Assembly (NCBI GenBank): GCA_022448005.1
Contig: JAKUTK010000035.1
Span: 1 to 52,655 of the forward strand
DNA length: 52,655 bases
DNA from: Pseudomonas sp.
GTDB taxonomy: Bacteria > Pseudomonadota > Gammaproteobacteria > Pseudomonadales > Pseudomonadaceae
Reading direction: 5' to 3'
In this document: one piece after another, positions 18,366 to 26,118 of the stretch
Numbering within the stretch: the first letter of the stretch is position 1
Layout: each line of letters begins with the position of its first letter
Program-made: the position numbers and the translations under genes
The notes under the pieces: model-generated
Told to the model about the DNA's origin: nothing
Databases searched by the model: none
Seen by the model: the letters and a program-made list of their open reading frames with translations, nothing else

Positions 18366-18911
18366 TCACCCATTGAAGCGTACGAAACCGGCCGGCATGT
18401 CGAGCCGGTTATCGGCATTCTTGGCAAAGGCGGCGCCGACGGCGCTGCCCAAGCTGTCCAGGCGCTTGGCCTTTTGCGCCACTGGGGACGGTTGCGGGTC
18501 AGTGCCGACCTTGAAAAACTCCATCAACTGTTGCAATTGCTCGGCCTGCCCGCTCATCTCTTCGGCGGTGGCCGCCAGTTCTTCGGCGGAGGAGGCAGAC
18601 TGCTGGGTGATCTGGCTGAGCTGGTTCATCGCAGTGTTGATCTGGCCGACGCCTGCGGTCTGCTCTTCAGACGCGGCGGCGATTTCCTGGACCAGATCCG
18701 AGGTGCGAGTGATCGAGGGGACCATTTCATCGAGCAGGCTGCCCGCACGCTCGGCCAGCGCCACGCTGCCCTTGGCCACCTCGCCGATTTCCTGCGCGGC
18801 CACCTGGCTGCGCTCGGCCTGGTGCAGCAGGTACTGGCCGAGTCCGGCCAGAATAAGTAGGCCAATCAATGCTGAAAGCGCCAGCAGGGTCATTGTCTTG
18901 CTAATGGTCAC
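18366..18911 (-). CDS. Internally deleted miniature chemoreceptor (no CheA/CheW tip)
   Basis: A 181-residue protein from a GTG at 18911, with a good GGAG 7 bases upstream. Residues 8-28 are one membrane helix ([20 protein letters not shown]) like helix 1 of ordinary Pseudomonas receptors. At residue 32 (base 18818) it jumps straight into the descending methylation helix, [18 protein letters not shown]. From there about 85 of 102 residues match positions 464-565 of the neighbouring 604-residue receptor. The periplasmic domain, second membrane helix, HAMP, ascending helix and the [11 protein letters not shown] hairpin tip are all missing. The tail ends PAGFVRFNG, with an aromatic-x-x-aromatic pentapeptide like CheR-binding tails. 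The frame is intact and the codon use ordinary, so it may be expressed; an assembly collapse is also possible. Confidence 0.85.
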   Translation of the reverse strand: MTISKTMTLLALSALIGLLILAGLGQYLLHQAERSQVAAQEIGEVAKGSVALAERAGSLLDEMVPSITRTSDLVQEIAAASEEQTAGVGQINTAMNQLSQITQQSASSAEELAATAEEMSGQAEQLQQLMEFFKVGTDPQPSPVAQKAKRLDSLGSAVGAAFAKNADNRLDMPAGFVRFNG

Positions 18912-18953
18912 AGGTTTACTCCGGCGCTCGCGCGCATTAGTCGAGGGGCGGGG

Positions 18954-19460
18954 TTACGCGTGTCGCTGGCCGGCCAGAGCCGCGAGCTCACAGATCGAAA
19001 GAACCTGCTCGATCTGTAATAGGGTGAGGAAACCGTCTTCGACCCGGACCATGCCCTGGACGAAATCGGTGCGCAGGGCGTGGCCGAAGGTCGGCGCCGG
19101 TCGCAGGGCGCCTTCTTCGATGTGCCGCACTGCGCTGACCGAATCGACCAGCGCGCCAAGCAGCTGTGGTTGCTCGGTGTCACCCAGTTCGACGATGACA
19201 ATGCAGCTGCGCGAACCCAGGGCGGTCTGACCACTGCCGAAGCGCTCGCCCAGGTCAACCACCGGTACCACCGCGCCGCGCAGGTTGATCACGCCGCGCA
19301 GGAGCGTTGGCATCATGGGCACCGGTGTGACTTGAGCGTACTCGATGATCTCGCGCACGCAGTCCGTGGTCATCGCGTACAGCTCCTGGCCAACCCGGAA
19401 CGTCAGGTATTGCTGTGCATCATCCGACGCTTCGATGACGCTGGCGGCAGGCTGCGACAT
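18954..19460 (-). CDS. cheW: Chemotaxis coupling protein CheW (copy 2)
   Basis: A 168-residue CheW directly behind the poly-HAMP receptor (stop to start 3 bases). Motifs are QQYLTFRVGQELYAMTTDCV, VREIIEYAQVTPVPMMP, LRGVINLRGAVVPVVDLGERFG and VDSVSAVRHIEEGALRP. It shares the same core as copy 1 but differs in the termini and in residues 60-110, so the two are old paralogues and not a recent copy. The order receptor-cheW-receptor-cheW suggests that a receptor-cheW unit was duplicated in this operon. Each CheW may prefer a different receptor, but the sequence does not show which. Confidence 0.95.
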   Translation of the reverse strand: MSQPAASVIEASDDAQQYLTFRVGQELYAMTTDCVREIIEYAQVTPVPMMPTLLRGVINLRGAVVPVVDLGERFGSGQTALGSRSCIVIVELGDTEQPQLLGALVDSVSAVRHIEEGALRPAPTFGHALRTDFVQGMVRVEDGFLTLLQIEQVLSICELAALAGQRHA

Positions 19461-19463
19461 GGC

Positions 19464-21278
19464 TCAGCTCCCGAAGCGGACAAAGCCGCCTTCGGTCATC
19501 TCGCGCAGGTTACTACGCCGCTCGCGCAGGCTCGGGATGGCGACTTCGGCCGAGGGCATGAAGGGCTGATGCCCCTCCAGGCTGAAAAACTGCATCAAGC
19601 GTTGCAGCTGTTCGGCCTGACCACTCATTTCCTCGGCAGTGGCGGCCAGCTCCTCGGAGGCCGAGGCGTTCTGTTGCGTGATTTCGCTCAGCTGATTCAT
19701 TGCGGTGCTGATCTTGCCGACGCCGGTCGTCTGCTCTTGAGACGCCGCGGTGATTTCCTGCACGAGGTCGGAGGTCTTGGTGATCGAGGGCACCATCTGG
19801 TCGAGTAGGGTGCCCGCACGCTCGGCCAGCGACACGCTGCTCTTGGCCACTTCGCCTATCTCTTGCGCCGCCACCTGGCTGCGCTCGGCCAGCTTGCGCA
19901 CTTCGGCGGCAACTACTGCGAAGCCTTTGCCATGTTCGCCGGCGCGAGCGGCCTCGATGGCAGCATTGAGTGCCAGGAGGTTGGTCTGGTAGGCGATGTC
20001 GTCGACGATGCCGATTTTCTCGGCGATAACCTTCATCGCCGCCACGGTGTCCTTCACTGCCTGGCCGCCTTCGGAGGCTTCGCAGGAGGCCTTGCCGGCC
20101 ATGCCGTCGGTAATCCGGGCGTTTTCGGTGTTCTGTTCGATGGAAGCGGACATCTGTTCCATCGAAGCCGAGGTTTCCTCAACCGAGGACGCTTGGCCGG
20201 AGGCCGCGAGGCTAAGGCTTTGGGCGGTAGCGGAGATTTCTTCGGCGGCGCTGCTGAGGATGTCGGTGGAGTAGTGCACTCGGCCGATCACGTCGGCCAG
20301 TTTGTCGACGGTGGCGTTAAGCGAGGTCTTGAGCGTGAGCAGGTGGCCTTGGCATTCGCTTTCCATGGTGGTCGACAGGTCGCCTTCGGCGAGACGACCG
20401 ATCACCGCAGTGGCCTCGTTGAGCGGGGTGATGATCGCTTCGAGGGTGCCGTTGATGCCATTGACAATGCGCTGGAAGTCGCCGCGATGGCGCGAGGCGT
20501 CGGCGCGAACCTCGAGCTGGCCGAGCATGGCCGCCTCGCTGAGCATGCGGGTGTCTTCAACCAGCGCCAGGATGTTGCTGCGCAACTGCTCGACGTTATC
20601 GTTGATGAAGGCCTTCTTGCCCGGGAACTGTTCCAGCGGTGCCGACAAATCACCCTCGCCAAAGGCGCGCACCGCAGCCATGGCCTTTTTCTTCACGCTG
20701 ATGTGGCCCGCTACCATGGCGTTGATGCCATGCGCGATCTCACGGTAGGAGCCGGCGAAGCGCTCGGCGTCGATCATTACGTCGATATCGCCACGGTCAT
20801 GCTCGTCGGACATATGGCGCATCTCGTCCATCAGCCCGGTCAGGTTGTCACGCAGCTGCTCGATGGTGTCGTTGATGAAGGCCTTCTTGCCGGGGAAGCG
20901 CTCCAGCGGGGCGGCCAGGTCGCCCTCGCCAAAGGCCTTGACGCAGGCCATGGCCTTTTTCTTGACGATGATGTGGGCGGCCACCAGCTCGTTGATGCCT
21001 TGGGCCAACGCCTTGAAGCTGCCGCCGAAGCGGTCGGTGTCCAGTACCACGTCGATATCGCCCAAGGCGTGTTCGTCGGTCATATGCTGCAGTTCGGCGC
21101 CCAGGGTGCGCAGGTTGCGAGCCAGGGCCAGGCCCTGAATGGTCAGTATCAGGACGCCGGCAAGCGCCACCAGGGATAGCAGAACGGTGTCGGCGCTCTG
21201 CAAGAGGGTTAGGCTCAGGGCCGTCAGGCTGGCCAGCGCGGCGGCAACCAGCACGAACAGGGATCGGGAAAAGGTCAT
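19464..21278 (-). CDS. Methyl-accepting chemotaxis protein with poly-HAMP repeats
   Basis: A 604-residue receptor. Two membrane helices at about 5-25 and 32-53 are joined by only a few residues (QSAD), so there is no periplasmic sensor domain. Residues 66-150 and 156-240 are a tandem repeat of period 90, about two thirds identical by hand alignment. Each unit holds GDIDVxxD...GSF/Y...GIN and [23 protein letters not shown]-like phrases. A third, weaker copy covers about 246-335 ([19 protein letters not shown]). The signalling domain follows, with the hairpin tip [22 protein letters not shown] around 429-449 and methylation helices on both sides. The C-terminus is EGGFVRFGS, pentapeptide-like. 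It probably signals from the membrane or cytoplasm through the HAMP array. Confidence 0.93.
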   Translation of the reverse strand: MTFSRSLFVLVAAALASLTALSLTLLQSADTVLLSLVALAGVLILTIQGLALARNLRTLGAELQHMTDEHALGDIDVVLDTDRFGGSFKALAQGINELVAAHIIVKKKAMACVKAFGEGDLAAPLERFPGKKAFINDTIEQLRDNLTGLMDEMRHMSDEHDRGDIDVMIDAERFAGSYREIAHGINAMVAGHISVKKKAMAAVRAFGEGDLSAPLEQFPGKKAFINDNVEQLRSNILALVEDTRMLSEAAMLGQLEVRADASRHRGDFQRIVNGINGTLEAIITPLNEATAVIGRLAEGDLSTTMESECQGHLLTLKTSLNATVDKLADVIGRVHYSTDILSSAAEEISATAQSLSLAASGQASSVEETSASMEQMSASIEQNTENARITDGMAGKASCEASEGGQAVKDTVAAMKVIAEKIGIVDDIAYQTNLLALNAAIEAARAGEHGKGFAVVAAEVRKLAERSQVAAQEIGEVAKSSVSLAERAGTLLDQMVPSITKTSDLVQEITAASQEQTTGVGKISTAMNQLSEITQQNASASEELAATAEEMSGQAEQLQRLMQFFSLEGHQPFMPSAEVAIPSLRERRSNLREMTEGGFVRFGS

Positions 21279-21292
21279 GGTCGTGGCTCTCG

Positions 21293-23446
21293 TCAGGTGA
21301 GGGTGGCGACAGGACTGGCCTGGCGCAGGTCGTTTGGTGTGCGGGGGATATGTCCCAGCAGACCAGGAATATCGAGAATCAGGGCAACGTCGCCGCTGCC
21401 CAGAATGGTGAAGCCGCTAAGTCCGGAGACCTGGTGGAAGACCTTGCCCAGCGGTTTGATCACGGTCTGGAATTCACCGAGCAATTGGTCTACGACCAGG
21501 CCAGCACGAGTACCGGCGTAACGCACGACCACCACGTTCTCGCGTCGCGGTGGCGTGCTGGCCTCGTCGAACAGCTGGCGCAGGCGAATGAACGGCAGTA
21601 CGTCGCCGCGTAGTTCCAGGTAGTCGCGCCCGTCCAGATGGCCCGGCGGCAGTTCGATACATTCCTCCACCATGTCCAGCGGCACCACATAACTGGCCTG
21701 GCCGACGCCGATGAGGAAGCCGTCGATGATGGCCAGGGTCAGCGGCAGCCGGATGCGCACGCAGGTACCTACGCCGGGGGTGCTGTCCAGCTCGACAGTG
21801 CCGCGCAGGGAGGTAATGTTGCGCTTGACCACATCCATGCCGACGCCGCGCCCAGAGAGGTTGCTGACGGTTTCGGCGGTGGAAAAGCCAGGTTCGAAGA
21901 TCAGGTTGAGAATGTCCTTTTCGGCCAGGGTCTGCCCGTCCGTTACCAAGCCGCGCTGCATGGCCTTGGCCAGGATTTTCTGCGGGTCGAGGCCGCCACC
22001 GTCGTCGGAGACCTCGATGACGATCCCGCCCGCCTCGTGGTAGGCATTGAGGCTGACCCGGCCCTGCAGAGGCTTGCCGACGGCGCGGCGTACCTCGAGC
22101 GGCTCGATGCCGTGATCCATGGCGTTGCGCACCAGGTGGGTCAGCGGATCGCCGATTTTTTCGACTACGGTCTTGTCCAGCTCGGTATCACCGCCGCTGA
22201 TCTGCAACGAGATGTCCTTGCCCAGCTCCCGGGCAACATCGCGTACCACACGCTGGAAGCGATTGAAGGTGCCGCCGATCTGCACCATGCGAAGGGTCAG
22301 CGCTGAGTCGCGGACTTCTTCTACCAGTCGCGAGAGCACTTCGGTCGCTTCGACCATGGCGCCTAGACCGCTGTTCTGGGCGATCATTCGAGCCCCGGCG
22401 CCGGCAATGATCAATTCACCGATCAGATTGATCAGCTGGTCGAGCTTGCCGGCGTCAACGCGGATCAGGCTGTTGTCACCGCGCAGCTTTGCGGCGGGGA
22501 CCGGTCCGTCGACCGGCGCCTTCATCAGGGTGGTTTGCGCCACCACGGCGGGCGCCTCGGTCATGGCCGTTACAGGCGCCAGCACGGCGTCCAGCTCGGC
22601 GCGGCTGACACTGGCGCAGCGCAGCAGCCGCTCGCCGGCATCGGCGGGGTCTTCCGGCAGGGCGTCCAGGTGTGCGCGCAAGGCATCGGGACTTGCCGCC
22701 GGGGATAGCACCTGCACCAGGCTGTCCTCTCGGACAAACTCGAAGGCACCCTCAATCGTGGCCTTGTCGGCGTCGCTGACGAAGGCCAGTTCAAAGCCGA
22801 GGTAGCAGGTTTCCGGATCCATCTCGGCGGCTGAGGGCAGACGCTCGGTCAGTGCTTCGACCTGCAGAATGCGACCAAACGTATTGAGGTAACGGAAGAA
22901 GGCCAGCGGGTCCATGCCGTTGCGCAGGGTATCTGGGCCGAAGCGCAGCGACAGGTGCCAGTGACCCTCGTCGCGGCCGGTGTCGGCCTCGGATGCGGTG
23001 GCGGATGCAGATGTCGCTGGCTCGCCGCGGGCTTCGCTTGGGGACGCCTCGAGGTACTGGCCCATGCGTCCAATCAGCGCTTCACCGCGGGTGATGATCC
23101 CCGGCGGCAATGCCTCGAGCGAGGCGCCGGCATCAAGCTGGGCGATCAGCCCGGCCAGGTGGTCGCCGGCCTCGAGCAATAATGCACTGAGGGTGCCGTC
23201 AATCGGAAGCTCGCCGCTGCGGGCCCGGTCCAGCACGCTCTCGGCCACATGGGTGAAGGCCACGATCAGGTCGAAGCCGAACAGCCCGGCTGAGCCTTTT
23301 ATGGTGTGCGCAGCACGAAAGATGGCATTCAAGGTGTCGGGGTCGTCGGGATTCTGCTCGATGTCGAGCAGCGCCTGCTCCATCTGCTGCAGCAGCTCCT
23401 GGCTCTCGGCGATGAAGGTCTGAAGTACTTCGCCCATGTCGATCAT
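21293..23446 (-). CDS. cheA: Chemotaxis histidine kinase CheA
   Basis: CheA is the kinase that phosphorylates CheY and CheB in response to receptors. The 717-residue protein has an HPt domain with phospho-His47 in [19 protein letters not shown] linker rich in Ala/Ser/Glu (about 135-160) precedes a second domain ([20 protein letters not shown], about 160-250). Next come the dimerisation domain ([20 protein letters not shown]), the ATPase domain with [12 protein letters not shown] (N box), [13 protein letters not shown] (G1) and [13 protein letters not shown] (G2), and the C-terminal CheW-like domain with [13 protein letters not shown]. There is no fused receiver. It overlaps the STAS gene upstream by 4 bases. 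Confidence 0.97.
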   Translation of the reverse strand: MIDMGEVLQTFIAESQELLQQMEQALLDIEQNPDDPDTLNAIFRAAHTIKGSAGLFGFDLIVAFTHVAESVLDRARSGELPIDGTLSALLLEAGDHLAGLIAQLDAGASLEALPPGIITRGEALIGRMGQYLEASPSEARGEPATSASATASEADTGRDEGHWHLSLRFGPDTLRNGMDPLAFFRYLNTFGRILQVEALTERLPSAAEMDPETCYLGFELAFVSDADKATIEGAFEFVREDSLVQVLSPAASPDALRAHLDALPEDPADAGERLLRCASVSRAELDAVLAPVTAMTEAPAVVAQTTLMKAPVDGPVPAAKLRGDNSLIRVDAGKLDQLINLIGELIIAGAGARMIAQNSGLGAMVEATEVLSRLVEEVRDSALTLRMVQIGGTFNRFQRVVRDVARELGKDISLQISGGDTELDKTVVEKIGDPLTHLVRNAMDHGIEPLEVRRAVGKPLQGRVSLNAYHEAGGIVIEVSDDGGGLDPQKILAKAMQRGLVTDGQTLAEKDILNLIFEPGFSTAETVSNLSGRGVGMDVVKRNITSLRGTVELDSTPGVGTCVRIRLPLTLAIIDGFLIGVGQASYVVPLDMVEECIELPPGHLDGRDYLELRGDVLPFIRLRQLFDEASTPPRRENVVVVRYAGTRAGLVVDQLLGEFQTVIKPLGKVFHQVSGLSGFTILGSGDVALILDIPGLLGHIPRTPNDLRQASPVATLT

Positions 23447-23763
23447 TCGCCTGCCTCCTGTTCAGTGGCGAAGAACGAGGCCAGGCCGCCGAGCGCCAGT
23501 GCCTCATGAACCGCCTCGCTGCATTCGGCCAGGTAGAGTTCGCCACCGGCACGACGGGCTTCCTCACGCGCCAGCGCCAGCAGTTGTAGGCCGGCGCAGT
23601 CGATCTCGTCGACCGCCGACAGGTCCAGGGCCAGCTGACCGGGCGGATTTAGCTGGTCCAGAAGCGACGGCTTGGCTTCGGCGGCGCTGTAAATGGTCAT
23701 GGCCCCCTCCAGCCGGATTGAGCGGATACCTTCGGCGGGCATCGGATACCTCGTCGGGTTCAC
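23443..23763 (-). CDS. STAS domain protein within the chemotaxis operon
   Basis: A 106-residue single-domain STAS protein (anti-sigma-factor-antagonist / MlaB fold). It starts with a beta segment IRSIRLEGAMTIYSAAEAK, followed by PPGQLALDLSAVDEIDCAGLQLLALAREEARRAGG. Here DCAGLQLL replaces the DSSGLALL motif of phosphorylatable SpoIIAA-type proteins; the residue at the phospho-Ser place is Cys or Ala, so phosphorylation there is doubtful. It overlaps cheY (4 bases) and cheA (4 bases), so it is made with them. Its role in signalling is unknown; I infer a protein-protein adaptor acting with this CheA/CheY. Confidence 0.88.
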   Translation of the reverse strand: MNPTRYPMPAEGIRSIRLEGAMTIYSAAEAKPSLLDQLNPPGQLALDLSAVDEIDCAGLQLLALAREEARRAGGELYLAECSEAVHEALALGGLASFFATEQEAGE

Positions 23764-24128
23764 GGCAGGATCAACTTGGAAACGGCGTTGAGCATCTGTG
23801 CCGGCTGGAAGGGCTTGACGATCCAGGCGCGAGCACCCGCCGCTTGGCCTTCTTGCTTGCGTGCCTCGCCGGCCTCGGTGGTCAGCATGATGACCGGGGT
23901 GAACTTGTAGGCGGGCAGCTGCTTGACAGCCTTGAGAAAGGAGATGCCGTCCATGTTCGGCATGTTCACGTCGCTGATCATCAAGTGCACCTTGCGGCCG
24001 TCCAGCTTGCTCAGCGCGTCCTTGCCGTCGACCGCTTCGACGACGCTGTAGCCGGCACTCTTGAGGCTGATACCAACGACCTGGCGAATGGACGCAGAAT
24101 CGTCGACGATGAGAATGGTCTTGCTCAT
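23760..24128 (-). CDS. cheY: Chemotaxis response regulator CheY
   Basis: A 122-residue stand-alone receiver domain. The acidic pocket is VDDS at 8-11, the phospho-acceptor Asp53 lies in LMISDVNMPNMDGISF, the conserved Thr is in VIMLTTEAGEAR and the Lys in WIVKPFQPAQ near 105. Phosphorylated by CheA, it would normally act on a motor or another output; with no flagellar genes nearby its target is unknown. The sequence is closer to the CheY of accessory che2-type clusters than to flagellar CheY, by my impression of the motifs. It follows the first receptor gene by 9 bases. Confidence 0.95.
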   Translation of the reverse strand: MSKTILIVDDSASIRQVVGISLKSAGYSVVEAVDGKDALSKLDGRKVHLMISDVNMPNMDGISFLKAVKQLPAYKFTPVIMLTTEAGEARKQEGQAAGARAWIVKPFQPAQMLNAVSKLILP

Positions 24129-24137
24129 GGCGTGTCC

Positions 24138-25295
24138 TTAGAAAAATGTGATGTCGGAGTCACCGGCCGCGCCGGGGCGCTGACCGCGATGGATCTCGTG
24201 CTGTTCGGGGGTGGTGTAGGTGCGCGCCAGTTCATCCAGCCAGCGCTTGCTGTCCAGCGGCGGGGCCACCTCACCGGACGAACGACAGTCATCGCGCCGC
24301 TGCAGGTGCTGGCTGAACTTTTCCAGGTCGTCGCGGATATGGCCGAGCATCTGGCTGACGCGGTCCTGAAACTGCAGGGATACCAGCACCTCTGCCAGCT
24401 CCAGTCCGACCGCCTCGCTGTCCCGGCGCATGGCTTCGCGACCGTCTACCAGCTGCCCGGCGCTCTGGCGCAATTGCCCGATCACCTCGTGAATCACCCG
24501 GTTGGCATCGTCCAGCGCAGCGATGTCCTTGTCGGCGGATGCGCGCGAGACTTCCAACGTCTTGTCGATGGCCGCGCTGACGGTAGCGACCGTCTCGCCA
24601 ATCTTCTGTCCCGTCTCGCCGGACAGCGAAGACAGCTTGCGCACCTCGTCGGCGACCACGGCGAAGCCACGACCGGCCTCGCCGGCGCGCGCCGCTTCGA
24701 TGGCTGCATTGAGGGCGAGCAGATTGGTCTGCTTGGCGATATGGGCAACATCCTTGGCCATGCCGTGCAGCTGCACGGTGAAGCCGGACAGCCGCGTAAC
24801 CTCCTCCAGCAGCGCCTGTTTACTGTCCAGGGCTTGGCGCAGCGCAGTGACGATGGTCTCCAGTTCCCGTTCGCTGCTCGACAGCAGATCGACGAGATCG
24901 CTGTCCTCGCTGGCGTCAATGCTGGCCTGGATGCGACCGGCCAGCAGGCCGAAACGCTCGGACAGGTCGGTGATGGCTTGCTCGGTCTGGCTGCGTGCGG
25001 TTTCGATATGCTCGGCCCAGACCGGAGCCAGCTGTTGGCAGGTGGCTTCTAGTTCGATATCAGGCAAGGTCGCGGGTGCTCCTCTCTCGGGATGCTCAAG
25101 GGAATGACGCATTGCCTGCAGCTGACGTTGTTGCCAGGCGCCCGCGGCCAGGCCGGCGGCCAGTACCAGGGCAGCCGCTGGCCAGGCGCCAAGGCTTCCG
25201 GCACCGCTCCAGAGCACGGCGAGGGCACCGAACAGCGCGCTTGCCGTGGCTGGAAAAGCCGGCAGCAGGCTGGAGGCAGGGGTCGAATCGGTCAC
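24138..25295 (-). CDS. Membrane-anchored chemoreceptor without periplasmic domain
   Basis: This 385-residue protein begins at a GTG (25295) with GGAG 8 bases upstream and is the first gene of the che operon. Two hydrophobic stretches at about 12-29 and 39-53 are separated by roughly ten residues, so no sensor protrudes to the periplasm. No PAS, Cache or HAMP is evident. Residues 70-200 form a helical region, then the signalling tip [39 protein letters not shown] and the following helix. A region [22 protein letters not shown], near residue 310, resembles CheZ-like and other receptor C-termini. It ends GDSDITFF, which does not fit the aromatic-x-x-aromatic pentapeptide. Confidence 0.88.
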   Translation of the reverse strand: MTDSTPASSLLPAFPATASALFGALAVLWSGAGSLGAWPAAALVLAAGLAAGAWQQRQLQAMRHSLEHPERGAPATLPDIELEATCQQLAPVWAEHIETARSQTEQAITDLSERFGLLAGRIQASIDASEDSDLVDLLSSSERELETIVTALRQALDSKQALLEEVTRLSGFTVQLHGMAKDVAHIAKQTNLLALNAAIEAARAGEAGRGFAVVADEVRKLSSLSGETGQKIGETVATVSAAIDKTLEVSRASADKDIAALDDANRVIHEVIGQLRQSAGQLVDGREAMRRDSEAVGLELAEVLVSLQFQDRVSQMLGHIRDDLEKFSQHLQRRDDCRSSGEVAPPLDSKRWLDELARTYTTPEQHEIHRGQRPGAAGDSDITFF

Positions 25296-25410
25296 TGGGC
25301 AATCTCCGCCGTTTCAATTCAGCGGAGCCAAGCGCCCGCCGCAGTCGTGCCCGAGACCACAAGACTGATGTCAGTTTGGTGGCGTCGAATTCACGAGCGC
25401 AGCATGCCGC

Positions 25411-25435
25411 AGCCGATGTCAGGCAGACATCGGCT
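25411..25435. repeat. Perfect 10-bp inverted repeat upstream of che operon
   Basis: AGCCGATGTC and GACATCGGCT flank a 5-base loop AGGCA. It lies between the response regulator stop (25495) and the first che GTG (25295). No T run follows on either strand, so it may be a weak terminator for the two-component genes or a protein-binding site. Confidence 0.55.
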
Positions 25436-25450
25436 CATCCCGATCCTGTA

Positions 25451-25487
25451 GTAGGAATTACCGCAAAGGTTGTAGGGAAATGCCTAC
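25451..25487. promoter_or_regulatory. GTAGG repeats, possible operator
   Basis: Two direct copies, GTAGGAATTA (25451-25460) and GTAGGGAAAT (25472-25481), are 21 bp apart (two helical turns). CCTAC at 25483-25487 makes an inverted repeat with the second copy. They lie just after the NarL-type regulator and upstream of the che operon. Such spaced repeats suit a dimeric LuxR/NarL regulator, but the link is inferred. Confidence 0.35.
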
Positions 25488-25494
25488 GGGTAGA

Positions 25495-26118
25495 TCACTC
25501 AAGACCTTGGTTCATGGCGTAGCGCACGATGTCGGCGTTCGACTGGAAACCCATCTTCTTCATCAGGCGGGTCTTGTGGGTGCTGACGGTCTTGTTGCTG
25601 ATCACCAGCTGGTCGGCGATCTGGTTGACGCTCAGGCCCTGGCCGAGCAGGCGCAGGATCTGAAATTCGCGGTCCGACAAGGCTTCGACAGGCTGCTCGG
25701 GATCGGTGTTGGCCAAGGCAATCTGCTCAGCCAGGCGCGGGTCGATATAGCGTCCGCCCTTGGCCACCCTGTGGATGGCGGCCAGCAGGGTTTCCGGATT
25801 GTGGTCCTTGGTCAGGTAGCCGGAGGCACCAGCACGCAGCGCGCGCAGAGCAATCTGCGGTTCGTTGTGCATGCTCAGAACTAGAATCGGAAGCTTGGCG
25901 TGCCCGGTATGCACCCGTGCGATCAGCGCCTCGCCACTGATGCCGGGCATGCTCATGTCCAGCAGCAGCAGGTCGTACTCGGCCTCGCGCAAACGCTCGA
26001 GGACCTGGGCACCGTTTTCTGCCTCAGCGCTCACCTGCAGCAGTGAATCGAGTCCTATCAGTTGCTTGAGCCCCTCGCGCATGATGGCGTGGTCGTCGGC
26101 GATAAGCAGGCGGATCAT
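25495..26118 (-). CDS. NarL/LuxR-family response regulator
   Basis: A 207-residue two-domain regulator. The receiver has DDHAIMREGLKQL, phospho-Asp in DLLLLDMSMPGISGEAL near residue 54, and Lys in YLTKDHNPE. The C-terminal LuxR-type helix-turn-helix is LSDREFQILRLLGQGLSVNQIADQLVISNKTVSTHKTRLMKK near 145-190. Its ATG overlaps the kinase stop (ATGA), so the two form a cognate pair made from one transcript. Regulators of this type in pseudomonads often control oxidative or catabolic genes; the target here is unknown. The GTAGG repeats right after the gene are a candidate binding site. Confidence 0.93.
   Translation of the reverse strand: MIRLLIADDHAIMREGLKQLIGLDSLLQVSAEAENGAQVLERLREAEYDLLLLDMSMPGISGEALIARVHTGHAKLPILVLSMHNEPQIALRALRAGASGYLTKDHNPETLLAAIHRVAKGGRYIDPRLAEQIALANTDPEQPVEALSDREFQILRLLGQGLSVNQIADQLVISNKTVSTHKTRLMKKMGFQSNADIVRYAMNQGLE

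Noticed and set aside
19863-21179. Open frame of 438 codons on the plus strand
   Set aside because: It is antisense to the poly-HAMP receptor, and its apparent repeats only mirror those of that receptor.
25411-25435. Rho-independent terminator for the two-component genes
   Set aside because: The stem is perfect, but no T run follows on either strand, so I list it only as an inverted repeat.
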